A stretch of DNA of 64,000 bases from Paludibacteraceae bacterium (lineage in GTDB: Bacteria > Bacteroidota > Bacteroidia > Bacteroidales > Paludibacteraceae): assembly GCA_016283095.1 (NCBI GenBank), contig JAEEMG010000058.1, positions 40,252-104,251 on the forward strand, written 5' to 3'. This document shows, piece by piece, positions 1 to 8,134 of this stretch; the first letter of the stretch is position 1, and each line of letters starts with the position of its first letter. Under the pieces are notes generated by a model. That model was not told the origin of the DNA, ran no database searches, and worked only from the letters and a program-made list of their open reading frames with translations. The position numbers were made by a program, and so were the translations under genes.

Positions 1-906
1 GGATCAACTGGATATTCCAGTTCTCTACCAAGTAGTCGACTGTCTCTGCCTTCCACCACTGTGGAGCTGAGCAACTCCAGAACCAGCTTGGTCCCATTAG
101 ACAAACTTTCTCTCCAGCTTCGTTGCGTACTGCACCGTTTTTAGTGTTAAGCTTTCCGTTTTTTGTCACAACGAAATCTTGTCTTTTTGAAGGTCTGGCA
201 ATCTTTACTTTCAACTCCTTGACAGTCTCTCCCATAGTGATTGTTATCACATCCGAACCTTCGCTGCTTGAAGCTGTGTAACGGCCATCTGTTGTGTTTG
301 ACGACCATTTTGTATTTGCTGCGACCAATTCGCCAGCGTTGTTGTATCCTCTTGCTATGATGTCCACTGTCTCATCAGGCATCAAATTAAGTTTGCTTGG
401 AGACGTAGTAATCTTAGTGACTTCGGCGTCAGTTGATGATGTCTTGATAAACTGGAAATAGTCGATGTTGACAGATTTGCCAGTACAGATGACGTAGAAT
501 TTCTGTTTTCCGGCTTTCAATGGGAACAAGGCACTCTCATCTTTTGGAAAATCTGGCCAATTGTTCATTGGCACTTCCCACCACTTCTCTGCATTGTTGG
601 CTTGTGTGTCGAAAATGTAATAGTTGCCATTGGCATCCTGTATCTTTACATTTCCGTCTTTTCCTGTAAGATAATGGAATGAGATCTGATATAAACCATC
701 TGATGGAATTTCAACTTCGTAAGTAAGTTTCTCACCTTCTTCGTCGAAGTATCCGATTGTCTTGCCACCATTTTCTGTGACAATTTTAGAGTTAAGACTT
801 TTAGCGTCGGTGAAGTCTTCTGCTTCAACCTTGATCTGGCCGTGTGCCGACGCTGATAAAAGTAGGGCGGCTGCAAGCCATCCGACTTTTGCGTAATTCT
901 TGTTCA
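1..906 (-). CDS. Secreted CBM6-Ig-GH5 endoglucanase, 3' part beyond left edge
   Basis: Open frame on the minus strand from ATG at 906 to the window edge without a stop, about 302 codons seen. The first 20 residues are a signal peptide (WLAAALLLSASAHG then QIKVEAEDF). Residues about 21-155 look like a CBM6-type module (VEAEDF start, VNIDYFQF end). About 158-240 look like a bacterial Ig-like domain (ITTSPSKLNLMPDETVDI). From about 245 the typical entry into a GH5 barrel follows (NGKLNTKNGAVRNEAGEKV, then MGPSWFWS and a WW pair). The catalytic glutamates would lie outside the window, so activity is inferred from the family: hydrolysis of internal beta-1,4-glucan bonds outside the cell. The module order is clear; the GH5 subfamily is not. 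Confidence 0.8.
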
Positions 907-1068
907 TGGTATTATGCATATTTTAGTTTTTATTTCCCTAAAAATATATGAATATGGCCTTTGCAAATTCAGAAAGGACAACATCTGAATGTCAAGTTGT
1001 TTTTGGTCATATTTCTGATAACCCAGTGTTTGCCGTCTAATAACATAAAGACGTAGGACTAACATTCG

Positions 1069-1100
1069 CAAAAGTAAAAATAAATTTGAATAACAACAAT
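1069..1100 (-). promoter_or_regulatory. Bacteroidetes promoter for the GH5 gene
   Basis: Read on the minus strand: ATTG, 20 nt, TACTTTTG. The second box fits the TAnnTTTG minus-7 consensus; the first differs from TTTG by one base. Transcription would start near 1062, giving a leader of about 155 nt before the ATG at 906. Confidence 0.55.
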
Positions 1101-1173
1101 AATTTGACCGCATTATGATTTTTTTCTCTTATTTTTCCCCTTTTCAAGACGTGATGATTCATCATATATAAAA

Positions 1174-1212
1174 AATCCCGGCTGAATGAGTGACACCACA
1201 GTAGCCGGGATT
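1174..1212 (-). terminator. Rho-independent terminator after serpin 1
   Basis: Perfect 10-bp stem AATCCCGGCT / AGCCGGGATT with a 19-nt loop. On the minus strand it is followed by a T run, 25 nt past the serpin stop. Confidence 0.75.
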
Positions 1213-1236
1213 ATCTTGATCGTGAAAAAGATTTCG

Positions 1237-2814
1237 CTATTTTGCCGATGGGTCGTTGATCAATCCAATGAACAATACTTCGTGTTTGTGTGGGTTGTTG
1301 ATTGTCACGACAAACGGACGATTGACATCAACTTTTACAGACTTATATTCATGTATTGCTGCTCCTTCCATAGAAATGGTTGTTATTGCTGCACCTTTAG
1401 CACCGTCTTCATCAATTTCCAGATGTGTCAGTTGTTTAACATTAGTGACATGTGCTCCGTTTGCAATATTGTTGAAGTTTTTAGAGAAGACGTTTTCCAA
1501 TCCGATTTTTTTCAGACTCTCGTTCAATTCAATTTTATCGTTTAGATTGAATTTTGGCAGAGAAAGTGAAGGACAGTAGATTGTGTCCGGACCCATTTCT
1601 GTATGTCCACGTTTGTAGTGGATGCTGTCAAGATCAATTTCTGCAAGTGCCTTTTCTGGAGAAACACCTTCGTTTGGAAGGATGACATTCATGACGTATC
1701 CAGCGTGGAAGTTAAGCGTGACTAACTGATAGTTGTCTCCTTCCGCATAGCATCCTTCGTAGTGATTTTTCATCTTCTCAACTAACATTTTTTCTCCTGT
1801 CGCTGTGGTGAATGTGTCGGGGCTTGTATATGATGGATTAAATTTATTTGCCCATTCAGCTTGGAAACTCAATGCATTCGCCAATACTATCCATAGAGCT
1901 GGATTTTTAGGGATTTGCATTGAAGGGATCATTCCGTTTGTCGTTTCTTTCGCCCATTTATCCATTAATTTATATGTTGTGTCAAGTGCGAAATCAACGT
2001 TGTTAGCTGCCGCTTTATAGTAATCTTCAATGTTCTGCAAATAGTTTTTGCCGAAAGGTATGCCATTCTGTAGGAATGCGGCGTTTGCCACTCCGATTTC
2101 AACTTCCATTGGATTCTCTGTTATCAGAGTGTTCATACGCTTTTCGTACATGTTGTTCAGAAAGTCGAGTGGCATGTCTTGCTGGCCTAACATTTTTGTG
2201 ATCTCTGCGTAAGCACTGTCGTCGTCTGCTCCGTTCACCAACATGGCAAGAGCAAACTGTAGACTTGTTGGCGAGAAGATCAGATTCTTGTCTTTGTGCC
2301 CTTCTTCTTTGGATATTTCCCAGAATTGAGCTGTCGCAATTTTGTTGGCAGAACGGATTGCGTCAACCTCATTTCCATTGAGCGTTAGATTTAGTTTGTC
2401 TTTGGCTTTATATACACAATTGCTATATTCTTTTTGCGCATGGTATATAGCCTCTCTTATTTCCCATTCGCTTGCACCTCTTTCTCTCAAATCTTGTACA
2501 ATTGATGTGTCGTAGATGCAGTCGTTTTCCATTGCCGTTTTGATGTCCCAGTTGGCTACATCACCATCCATACGTGCTATCTCTTCGTCGAATGTCACTT
2601 CTGCTCCATTCGAGGAATAAAGAGTGGATGATCCATCTGTACGGGTGACTTTGATGAAAATTTCGTCGCCATCTTTCACATGGCTCACTCGGTCTGTCTT
2701 CTCTACCTTCACATCATATTCCTTGCCATCAGGCAAATTGATGTGCATATATTGCGTCGCAGACATTGTGCATGCCGCAAACAATCCGAGTGCTGTGAGT
2801 ATATGTTTCTTCAT
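1237..2814 (-). CDS. Secreted serpin (serine protease inhibitor), paralogue 1
   Basis: 525 residues. A signal peptide covers about 1-19; cleavage after MSA is likely, though the AAC just before it could be read as a weak lipobox. Residues 20-80 form a small module (MHINLPDGKEYDVKVEKTD) also seen in the paralogue at 3392. The serpin fold fills about 155-525 (NLIFSPTSLQFALAMLVNGA; C-terminal DVNRPFVVTINNPHKHEVLFIGLINDP). The hinge EDGAKGAA keeps the small residues needed for loop insertion, so it is probably inhibitory. Counting from the hinge puts P1 near Ala-Ala of MEGAAIH, which suggests an elastase-like target; this is a guess. It starts 4 nt after the 2819-3289 gene, so the two form an operon. 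No T9SS domain at its own C-terminus. Confidence 0.9.
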   Translation of the reverse strand: MKKHILTALGLFAACTMSATQYMHINLPDGKEYDVKVEKTDRVSHVKDGDEIFIKVTRTDGSSTLYSSNGAEVTFDEEIARMDGDVANWDIKTAMENDCIYDTSIVQDLRERGASEWEIREAIYHAQKEYSNCVYKAKDKLNLTLNGNEVDAIRSANKIATAQFWEISKEEGHKDKNLIFSPTSLQFALAMLVNGADDDSAYAEITKMLGQQDMPLDFLNNMYEKRMNTLITENPMEVEIGVANAAFLQNGIPFGKNYLQNIEDYYKAAANNVDFALDTTYKLMDKWAKETTNGMIPSMQIPKNPALWIVLANALSFQAEWANKFNPSYTSPDTFTTATGEKMLVEKMKNHYEGCYAEGDNYQLVTLNFHAGYVMNVILPNEGVSPEKALAEIDLDSIHYKRGHTEMGPDTIYCPSLSLPKFNLNDKIELNESLKKIGLENVFSKNFNNIANGAHVTNVKQLTHLEIDEDGAKGAAITTISMEGAAIHEYKSVKVDVNRPFVVTINNPHKHEVLFIGLINDPSAK

Positions 2815-2818
2815 AACC

Positions 2819-3289
2819 TTATTCTTTTATAAGTTTGACGGTTTGTGAGTCTGTTTTTAGAATGTAGACTCCTTTTGCTTGTGGCAATTTAATCTCTGCC
2901 ACACCTTCAGCTGACGCATTCACTTTTTGAATTGCAGATCCTGCTACTGAATAAAGAATCACTGAAGATTTCGGTTGCAATCCCTCTGCTTTGACGTGGC
3001 TGTTATCGGAATATGTGAAGCGGACTTCCTTGCTTCCCAAAACAGCGACGTTGCTTAAAGAACCGTCAGTGAAATGATACGAGTCGACTTTGCTGAGCTC
3101 GAATGCTGTCCTTGCTGATCCACTGACAATAAAACTGTCTGCCTGATAAGTGATTTTGGGAGATTCCGACAGAAGGTACGAAAACTTTGTTCCGTCGGTC
3201 AAATCAACTGTGACGTGCGTCGTCTCAGCGAATGCCGGAGCTGACGCCATTGTCATCAGGACTCCGATTGAACGTAATAGATTTTTCAT
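2819..3289 (-). CDS. Small secreted protein with T9SS-like C-terminus
   Basis: 156 residues, no enzymatic domain recognised. Signal peptide about 1-21 (ends APAFA). Residues 22-75 hold a module with the pattern VxVDLTDGTKFSYLLSE..KITY...LSKVDSYHF, resembling the N-terminal modules of the neighbouring serpins. Residues about 85-156 resemble a T9SS sorting domain (VILYSVAGSAIQKV, then LPQAKGVYILKTDSQTVKLIKE-like end), but lack the usual NP motif. The serpin start lies 4 nt downstream of its stop, so they are co-transcribed. It might be a surface partner of the serpins; that is inference only. Confidence 0.75.
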   Translation of the reverse strand: MKNLLRSIGVLMTMASAPAFAETTHVTVDLTDGTKFSYLLSESPKITYQADSFIVSGSARTAFELSKVDSYHFTDGSLSNVAVLGSKEVRFTYSDNSHVKAEGLQPKSSVILYSVAGSAIQKVNASAEGVAEIKLPQAKGVYILKTDSQTVKLIKE

Positions 3290-3347
3290 GTTGTAAATTT
3301 TATGTTTATGTTTAATTTTAAGTGTAATGCTCGCAAGAAAATAAAAT

Positions 3348-3379
3348 CAGTAGAGACGAGATTATTCCCGTCGCTACTG
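3348..3379 (-). terminator. Hairpin after serpin 2
   Basis: Stem CAGTAG-GACGAGA pairing imperfectly with CCCGTC-CTACTG, followed on the minus strand by ATTTTATTTTC. It lies between serpin 2 and the small-protein/serpin 1 pair, so read-through between them should be limited. Confidence 0.6.
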
Positions 3380-3391
3380 AAAAAATACTCT

Positions 3392-4954
3392 TTAATTTTT
3401 TAATGTCGGATCGTTGATCAATCCGATGAAAAGTACTTCGTGTGTCTTAGGATTGTTGATTGTCACTATGAACGGACGGTTGACATCAACGTTTACAACC
3501 TCATCCATATATGCACTTCCAGTTAACTCTACTAATGTCACAGCCGCACCTTTCGCACCGTCTTCATCAATTTCCAAATGTGCCAATTGTTTTACATTAG
3601 TCACCTCCGCATTTTCTACAATGTTGTTGAATTTAGCGATGAATGTCTTTTCTAATCCGATTTTCTTCAACATTTCATTTAACTTAATCTTTGAGTCTAT
3701 GTTGAATTTCGGCAATGAAAGTCTTGGGCTGTAAAGAATGTAGAAGGATCCCGCATCTTCGGTTTTGTGTTTTATGTTATCAAAATCGATTTCTGCAAGA
3801 ACTGCTTCTGGAGAAACACCTTCTGCTGGTAGAACCACATTCATCTGGAATCCCTCGTAAAATGGCAAAGTGACGAGTTGGTAGTTTTCTCCTTCTGCAT
3901 AATTGCCAACAAAGTAATGATTCATCTTCTCTACTTGCTTCACTTCTCCTGTCGATGTGGTGAATTTGCCAATCTCTGTTCTCATTGTGTCAAATTTCTC
4001 TTCCCATTCCGACTGGAAACTTAGGGCATTGGCTAATACAAGAATTAATGATGGATCTTTGTCAATGCCTAATTTTTTTATCATTTCATTTGTAGACTTT
4101 TCTGCCCAATTGTCCATTTTTGTATATGTGGAGTCTTCATTGAAGTCTACGTTGTTGGCTGCTGCTTTGTAGTATCCCTCAATGTTTTGCAAGAAGTTTT
4201 TTCCAATAGGAAGCCCTTTTTGGATGAAAGCCGCATTTGTTATTCCAATATTGACTTTTTGAGGATTTACCATTTTAAGATTAGTCAAACGCTTTGAATA
4301 CATGTCGTTCAACTCGTCGAGTGGTATGTTTTCTTTTCCTAAAGCGGTTGTGATTTCTGCGTATGCTTCGTCATCATCGGCTCCATTTGCCAACATGGCT
4401 AAGGCAAACTGCAAACTGGTAGGCGAGAAGATCAAGTTTTTGTCTTTGAAGTCTTTATCTTTAGAAATGTTGGTAAAGAGTTTTGTCGCGAATTTGTTTG
4501 CGGAACTTTGTGTCTCAATCTCTTTGTCAGAGAAGTTTATTTTTTTCTCATTTCTCTTTTCTTTGACACAATCGCTATAACTTTCTTGTATTTTGAATAT
4601 CTCCCAATCGTCAGCCCCAGACTCTTTTAATTCACGAATTCGGGCGGAGTCGTATTCACAACCTTCTACCATAGTAGATACAATGTCCCAGTTGGCGACA
4701 TCGCTATCCATGCGTGTGATTTTTTCGTCGAATGTCACTTCGGCTCCATCCAAAGGATAAAGAGAGTAGGAACTGTCTGTACGGGAAACTTTGATGAAAA
4801 CTTCGTCACCTTTTTTCACATGGCTCACACGATCTGTTTTCTCTACTTTCACATCATACTCCTTGCCGTTTGGCAGGTTGATGTGCATATATTGCGTCGC
4901 TGACATTGAGCATGCCGCAATAATTCCGATTGCTGATAGTAAATGTTTTTTCAT
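3392..4954 (-). CDS. Secreted serpin (serine protease inhibitor), paralogue 2
   Basis: 520 residues, collinear with the serpin at 1237-2814 and clearly a duplicate. Signal peptide about 1-19; IIAAC could be a lipobox, with SMSA|T as the alternative signal peptidase I site. N-terminal module 20-80 is nearly identical to paralogue 1. Serpin core about 150-520 with NLIFSPTSLQFALAMLANGA and C-terminal VDVNRPFIVTINNP. The hinge EDGAKGAAV is of inhibitory type. The reactive loop differs strongly from paralogue 1 (VTLVELTGSAYMDEVV against ITTISMEGAAIHEYKS), so the two probably trap different proteases. It appears to have its own transcription unit. Confidence 0.9.
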   Translation of the reverse strand: MKKHLLSAIGIIAACSMSATQYMHINLPNGKEYDVKVEKTDRVSHVKKGDEVFIKVSRTDSSYSLYPLDGAEVTFDEKITRMDSDVANWDIVSTMVEGCEYDSARIRELKESGADDWEIFKIQESYSDCVKEKRNEKKINFSDKEIETQSSANKFATKLFTNISKDKDFKDKNLIFSPTSLQFALAMLANGADDDEAYAEITTALGKENIPLDELNDMYSKRLTNLKMVNPQKVNIGITNAAFIQKGLPIGKNFLQNIEGYYKAAANNVDFNEDSTYTKMDNWAEKSTNEMIKKLGIDKDPSLILVLANALSFQSEWEEKFDTMRTEIGKFTTSTGEVKQVEKMNHYFVGNYAEGENYQLVTLPFYEGFQMNVVLPAEGVSPEAVLAEIDFDNIKHKTEDAGSFYILYSPRLSLPKFNIDSKIKLNEMLKKIGLEKTFIAKFNNIVENAEVTNVKQLAHLEIDEDGAKGAAVTLVELTGSAYMDEVVNVDVNRPFIVTINNPKTHEVLFIGLINDPTLKN

Positions 4955-5069
4955 AATAAATATTTTATCCTCATATCTCAGATAATCATGTTTGATTTTT
5001 TTCGCTATGCAAGATTGTCTTGCTACTTTGTAATTTAAAACTAACTAACTTTGGTTGTCTGAGACGTTG

Positions 5070-5077
5070 CAAATATA
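5070..5077 (-). promoter_or_regulatory. Minus-7 box for serpin 2
   Basis: TATATTTG on the minus strand fits TAnnTTTG. No clear TTTG partner is found 19-21 nt upstream. The leader would be about 110 nt. Confidence 0.35.
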
Positions 5078-5200
5078 ATGATAAAATTGAGTCGTTAAAC
5101 ATTCCGTCGCAAAATATTGACTTTAAGTATGCTATTTCTCAGTGATTTGGAAAATATAATTTTTTTTTGTTCTTGTTTATTTGATTTAGAAATATCAAGT

Positions 5201-5245
5201 AAAAAATGACACGGATAAAACATTTGATTTTGTTGAATCCGTGTC
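5201..5245 (-). terminator. Terminator after the K+/H+ antiporter
   Basis: Perfect 9-bp stem GACACGGAT / ATCCGTGTC with a 20-nt loop. On the minus strand it is followed by CATTTTTT, 50 nt past the antiporter stop. Confidence 0.75.
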
Positions 5246-5294
5246 GAAGTGAACATGAAATATAAATGATATCCAAGGAATCAGATACAGAATA

Positions 5295-6749
5295 TCAGGA
5301 AATCACCTTTTTCTGACGCTCTATGGTCAACAATTTGTCTCCAACCTTCAGCTCCAGTTTGCCGTTTGGCACAATGAAACTATCGCCTCGCTTCACCATC
5401 ATCACCAGCATCCCATCTGGAAATTTCATATCAGAAAGACGATTGCCATTGATGAAATCTTCATCTGTCATTATCATTTCGGAGAGTTGAGATTCCAGTT
5501 TTTCAGGAAGTTCAATGCCAAAATCATTTCCGTCTTTTGGTTCGACTGTGGATAATCCCAACCAGTGGGCACATGCGGTAATTGTGGTTCCTTGCAGCAA
5601 CAGAGATAGAAGAGTGATGACAAAGACAACATTGAAAAGGAAATATGCGTTTTCAATTCCAGCGATCACTGGATAGGTCGCAAAGATTATCGGCACCGCG
5701 CCACGAAGCCCGACCCACGACAAAAACAGTTTTGCTTTCGCAGGTATGTTGAATGGGGTAAGACAAAGGAATATCGCAGCAGGACGTGATACGAACATCA
5801 TAAATAGTCCGATCGCAATGGCGACTGGCAGTACACTCCACATCTCATGCGGATTGACAAGCAGTCCAAGTGTGATAAACATCACGATCTGCAAAAGCCA
5901 TGTGACTCCTTGCATGAATGCGTTCATCTCTTTTTTGTATAACAACCTGCTGTTTCCTGCTACAAGTCCCGCTACGTAGACGGCCAGATACCCATTGCCT
6001 TTCAACTGGTCTGTAAGGGTGAATATGATGAAGATCATGCTCAACACCAATACAGAGTAGAGTGATGAGTTAGGCAGGTTGATATGGTTCACAATCCAAA
6101 CAGATGCATGGCCGAGTATGTAACCCAATAATCCTCCAACCACTAGTTGAATCAAGATTTCCAAAGCTAATCCCCATCCGGAAAACTGATCAGCAGATAT
6201 GATTGCCTGTACTAAAGCAATTGTGAGAACATATGCCATCGGGTCGTTCGATCCGCTTTCCAACTCAAGTGTTGGACGTAGATTATATTTCAGCCCAATA
6301 CGCTGCGAACGTAAGAGATTAAAAACAGATGCGGAATCTGTTGATGATACAGTGGCCGCCAGCAACATGGAAAGAGGCAACGATAATCCAATGTCCAGAC
6401 TTGTCCATTCCGACATCAGATAGATGAACAGACCGGTTATTCCCGTCGTCAGCATTACTCCTATTGTAGAAAGCACAAGCCCCTGTGATAATATCGGTTT
6501 TATATCGTGGAACTTAGTGTCCATTCCTCCTGAGAACAAGATGACACTGAGGGAGAGCATGCCGATTAACTGTGCATTCTCATGACTGTCAAATTCCAAT
6601 CCTAGTCCGTCAACACCGAAAAGCATGCCTGTGAAAAGAAACAGTAGGAGAGTAGGGATGCCAAAACGATATCCCCATTTGCTGATGAAAATACTTGCAA
6701 AGACGAGTATGGCTCCTATAAAAACAATATTCTCTGGTGTCAAAGTCAT
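5295..6749 (-). CDS. nhaP2: Potassium/proton antiporter, NhaP2/CvrA type
   Basis: 484 residues. The first about 390 form a hydrophobic CPA1-type Na+(K+)/H+ exchanger core with many membrane segments (IPTLLLFLFTGMLFGVDGLGL; LAATVSSTDSASVF; ESGSNDPMAYVL; WVGLRGAVPIIFA). A soluble tail, about 405-484, resembles an RCK_C/TrkA_C regulatory domain (MLVMMVKRGDSFIVPNGKLEL, GDKLLTI). The length and the C-terminal RCK-like domain fit the NhaP2 group, which exports K+ in exchange for H+ across the inner membrane. Single gene with its own terminator; 76 nt after the small hypothetical gene upstream. Confidence 0.88.
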   Translation of the reverse strand: MTLTPENIVFIGAILVFASIFISKWGYRFGIPTLLLFLFTGMLFGVDGLGLEFDSHENAQLIGMLSLSVILFSGGMDTKFHDIKPILSQGLVLSTIGVMLTTGITGLFIYLMSEWTSLDIGLSLPLSMLLAATVSSTDSASVFNLLRSQRIGLKYNLRPTLELESGSNDPMAYVLTIALVQAIISADQFSGWGLALEILIQLVVGGLLGYILGHASVWIVNHINLPNSSLYSVLVLSMIFIIFTLTDQLKGNGYLAVYVAGLVAGNSRLLYKKEMNAFMQGVTWLLQIVMFITLGLLVNPHEMWSVLPVAIAIGLFMMFVSRPAAIFLCLTPFNIPAKAKLFLSWVGLRGAVPIIFATYPVIAGIENAYFLFNVVFVITLLSLLLQGTTITACAHWLGLSTVEPKDGNDFGIELPEKLESQLSEMIMTDEDFINGNRLSDMKFPDGMLVMMVKRGDSFIVPNGKLELKVGDKLLTIERQKKVIS

Positions 6750-6783
6750 AGTAAATAGTAATTAGAATTAAAGAGACGAGATT

Positions 6784-6818
6784 AAAAGCCCGCCGCCACG
6801 TATTGTCCGACGGCGGAC
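6784..6818 (-). terminator. Terminator after the 132-residue gene
   Basis: GC-rich stem GTCCGCCG / CGGCGGGC (one mismatch) read on the minus strand, followed by TTTTAATC. Confidence 0.6.
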
Positions 6819-6825
6819 TGTTTGT

Positions 6826-7224
6826 TTAGAATAACTGATTGATGATCTTCGCGTCTTCCCCCTCATAGATTATGACATCTGAGACGGGTTTATATTCGTA
6901 ATCTGATTGCTTATATTGCAATAAATGCATTACTGCATACGACGCGTCCTGCGAAACACAGGCCTCCAGCATATAATTGCCATTAGGAGTGTCATTGATA
7001 CGGAAGTTTTCTGCGACCTTTGATAGATTGTCACGAGTCGCTTGCAAAATACGGTGCAAACGTTGTCCGTCTGGGATACTTAATTTTACCCTTTTAGCTT
7101 CTATGACACTTCCTGTCGGTGCATATTTTACCGTGCTCAACAAGCCGAAGAACGACTTGCATACATTGATACGATTATCACTACAGATGTTTTCCCACAT
7201 CTGCAAACTTTTAATATTTGCCAT
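6826..7224 (-). CDS. Hypothetical protein, 132 residues
   Basis: Not recognised. Starts MANIKSLQMWENICSDNRINVCKSFFGLL and has no signal peptide or membrane segment, so probably cytoplasmic. Mixed alpha/beta composition with balanced charge; no catalytic motif visible. Own terminator downstream and a 231-nt spacer upstream, so probably monocistronic. Codon use and lack of a convincing opposite-strand frame support a real gene. Confidence 0.65.
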   Translation of the reverse strand: MANIKSLQMWENICSDNRINVCKSFFGLLSTVKYAPTGSVIEAKRVKLSIPDGQRLHRILQATRDNLSKVAENFRINDTPNGNYMLEACVSQDASYAVMHLLQYKQSDYEYKPVSDVIIYEGEDAKIINQLF

Positions 7225-7364
7225 TTTGATTTTCTTTGATAGGTTTAATAATAATTCTCTTTTTTAAGAATCTGTTTTCTGTACGGCTGAATGTGATGTT
7301 TGTTTGATTGCCTTTTGTCTTATCATAGTCCACACTAAGGGGGTCGCAAAGAAGATCGAACAAT

Positions 7365-7410
7365 GGTGTTCTGTCCTTTGTAATCCTCATGTTTCAATAG
7401 CTGGATAAGC
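7365..7410. repeat. Intergenic repeat, copy A
   Basis: Matches the segment at 12428-12472 in 34 of 45 aligned positions with one gap; shared blocks include GTTCTG, AATCCTCA and GCTG. It lies in the 7225-7455 spacer, which otherwise shows no gene. Confidence 0.4.
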
Positions 7411-7455
7411 TATGAAAAAACTAAACTGAACAGATTCTGAAATATGAAAGAGACC

Positions 7456-7911
7456 CTAACAAAGGATGCGTCTCAACGCAATGACATAGTAGAATCGTGG
7501 AGACGCAATTCCTCTTTGTACCAATATACAAGCACAAAGAAAGAATAAACAAAGAAAATATAAAAAGCAACAGGAGTCTGTCGGCTCCCAATAGTTGGCG
7601 AATCTTCCTGTTTTACCTCCGCCCAAGGTGTGCGGACGAGTAGGGCGGGAACTGCCCAGACTTTGGGTGTCTGGAGCATTTAATAACAGGCTGTATGGCA
7701 ACTGCTCTCCATCAAACAATATGCCATGCTCTTCTTCACATGATTTGACTACGCTTTCTTCTGTCTCATTCACAACAATGTTTTCTTGCCAGACACTTGT
7801 GGAAGTGTTGGATAATCCTAAAAACATTGTGATGACAAGCCAAATGTATGAGATCATATCTGTGTGAAATAGTCTTTGCCACAAAGATATGTTTTTTTGA
7901 TCCAACTGCAA
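7456..7911 (-). CDS. Small secreted or membrane protein, 151 residues, function unknown
   Basis: Hydrophobic stretch about 20-35 (ISYIWLVITMFLGLSNTSTS) looks like a signal peptide, so the Met at residue 19 may be the true start. It is followed by ESVVKSCEEEHGILFDGEQ, then SSRPTRPH, a second hydrophobic stretch (SCCFLYFLCLFFLCACIL), and a C-terminus SPRFYYVIALRRILC. From memory, small Bacteroides proteins share the SSRPxR block and the FYYVIALRR end, which is why I accept the frame despite its odd composition. Function unknown. A 90-codon frame on the other strand is judged a shadow. Confidence 0.5.
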   Translation of the reverse strand: MQLDQKNISLWQRLFHTDMISYIWLVITMFLGLSNTSTSVWQENIVVNETEESVVKSCEEEHGILFDGEQLPYSLLLNAPDTQSLGSSRPTRPHTLGGGKTGRFANYWEPTDSCCFLYFLCLFFLCACILVQRGIASPRFYYVIALRRILC

Positions 7912-8004
7912 AAATTACGCTGTTTTTGACAGAGCAAATGCAGATATTTGTTGCACTGTATGACTATTGGTTGTTTGGAATTGTTCTAAAAGGAATGTGA
8001 AAAA

Positions 8005-8040
8005 TACGGACCATTCCACGCATTTGTGGAACAGCCCGTA
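8005..8040 (-). terminator. Hairpin terminator after the Ig-like protein
   Basis: Stem TACGG / CCGTA plus TTCCAC / GTGGAA with a 4-nt internal loop. On the minus strand it ends GTATTTTTC, about 95 nt past the stop at 8135. Confidence 0.55.
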
Positions 8041-8134
8041 TCGTAACACAAAACTTACGTCCAAGAACGTATAAAATCTTCTTGCATGAAGACGTACGTA
8101 TTCATTTTGCAATGACACGCACGTCCGTGCGTCT

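Larger units (their letters stand above)
907..1236. other. Spacer between GH5 start and serpin end
   Basis: 330 bases without a credible gene. It holds the promoter and a leader of about 155 nt for the GH5 gene, and the terminator of the serpin gene at its right end. Short frames here lack composition or homology that would support a gene. Confidence 0.6.
4955..5294. other. Spacer between serpin 2 and the antiporter
   Basis: 340 AT-rich bases. It holds a minus-7-like box for serpin 2 and the antiporter's terminator. No gene is supported. Confidence 0.6.

Noticed and set aside
646-876. Short minus-strand frame within the GH5 region
   Set aside because: The overlapping frame from 906 gives a signal peptide, CBM6 and GH5 start; this one is a shadow.
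1186-1579. Plus-strand frames over the 3' end of serpin 1
   Set aside because: They lie opposite a well-supported serpin and its terminator; the same kind of shadow appears at 3414-3734 opposite serpin 2.
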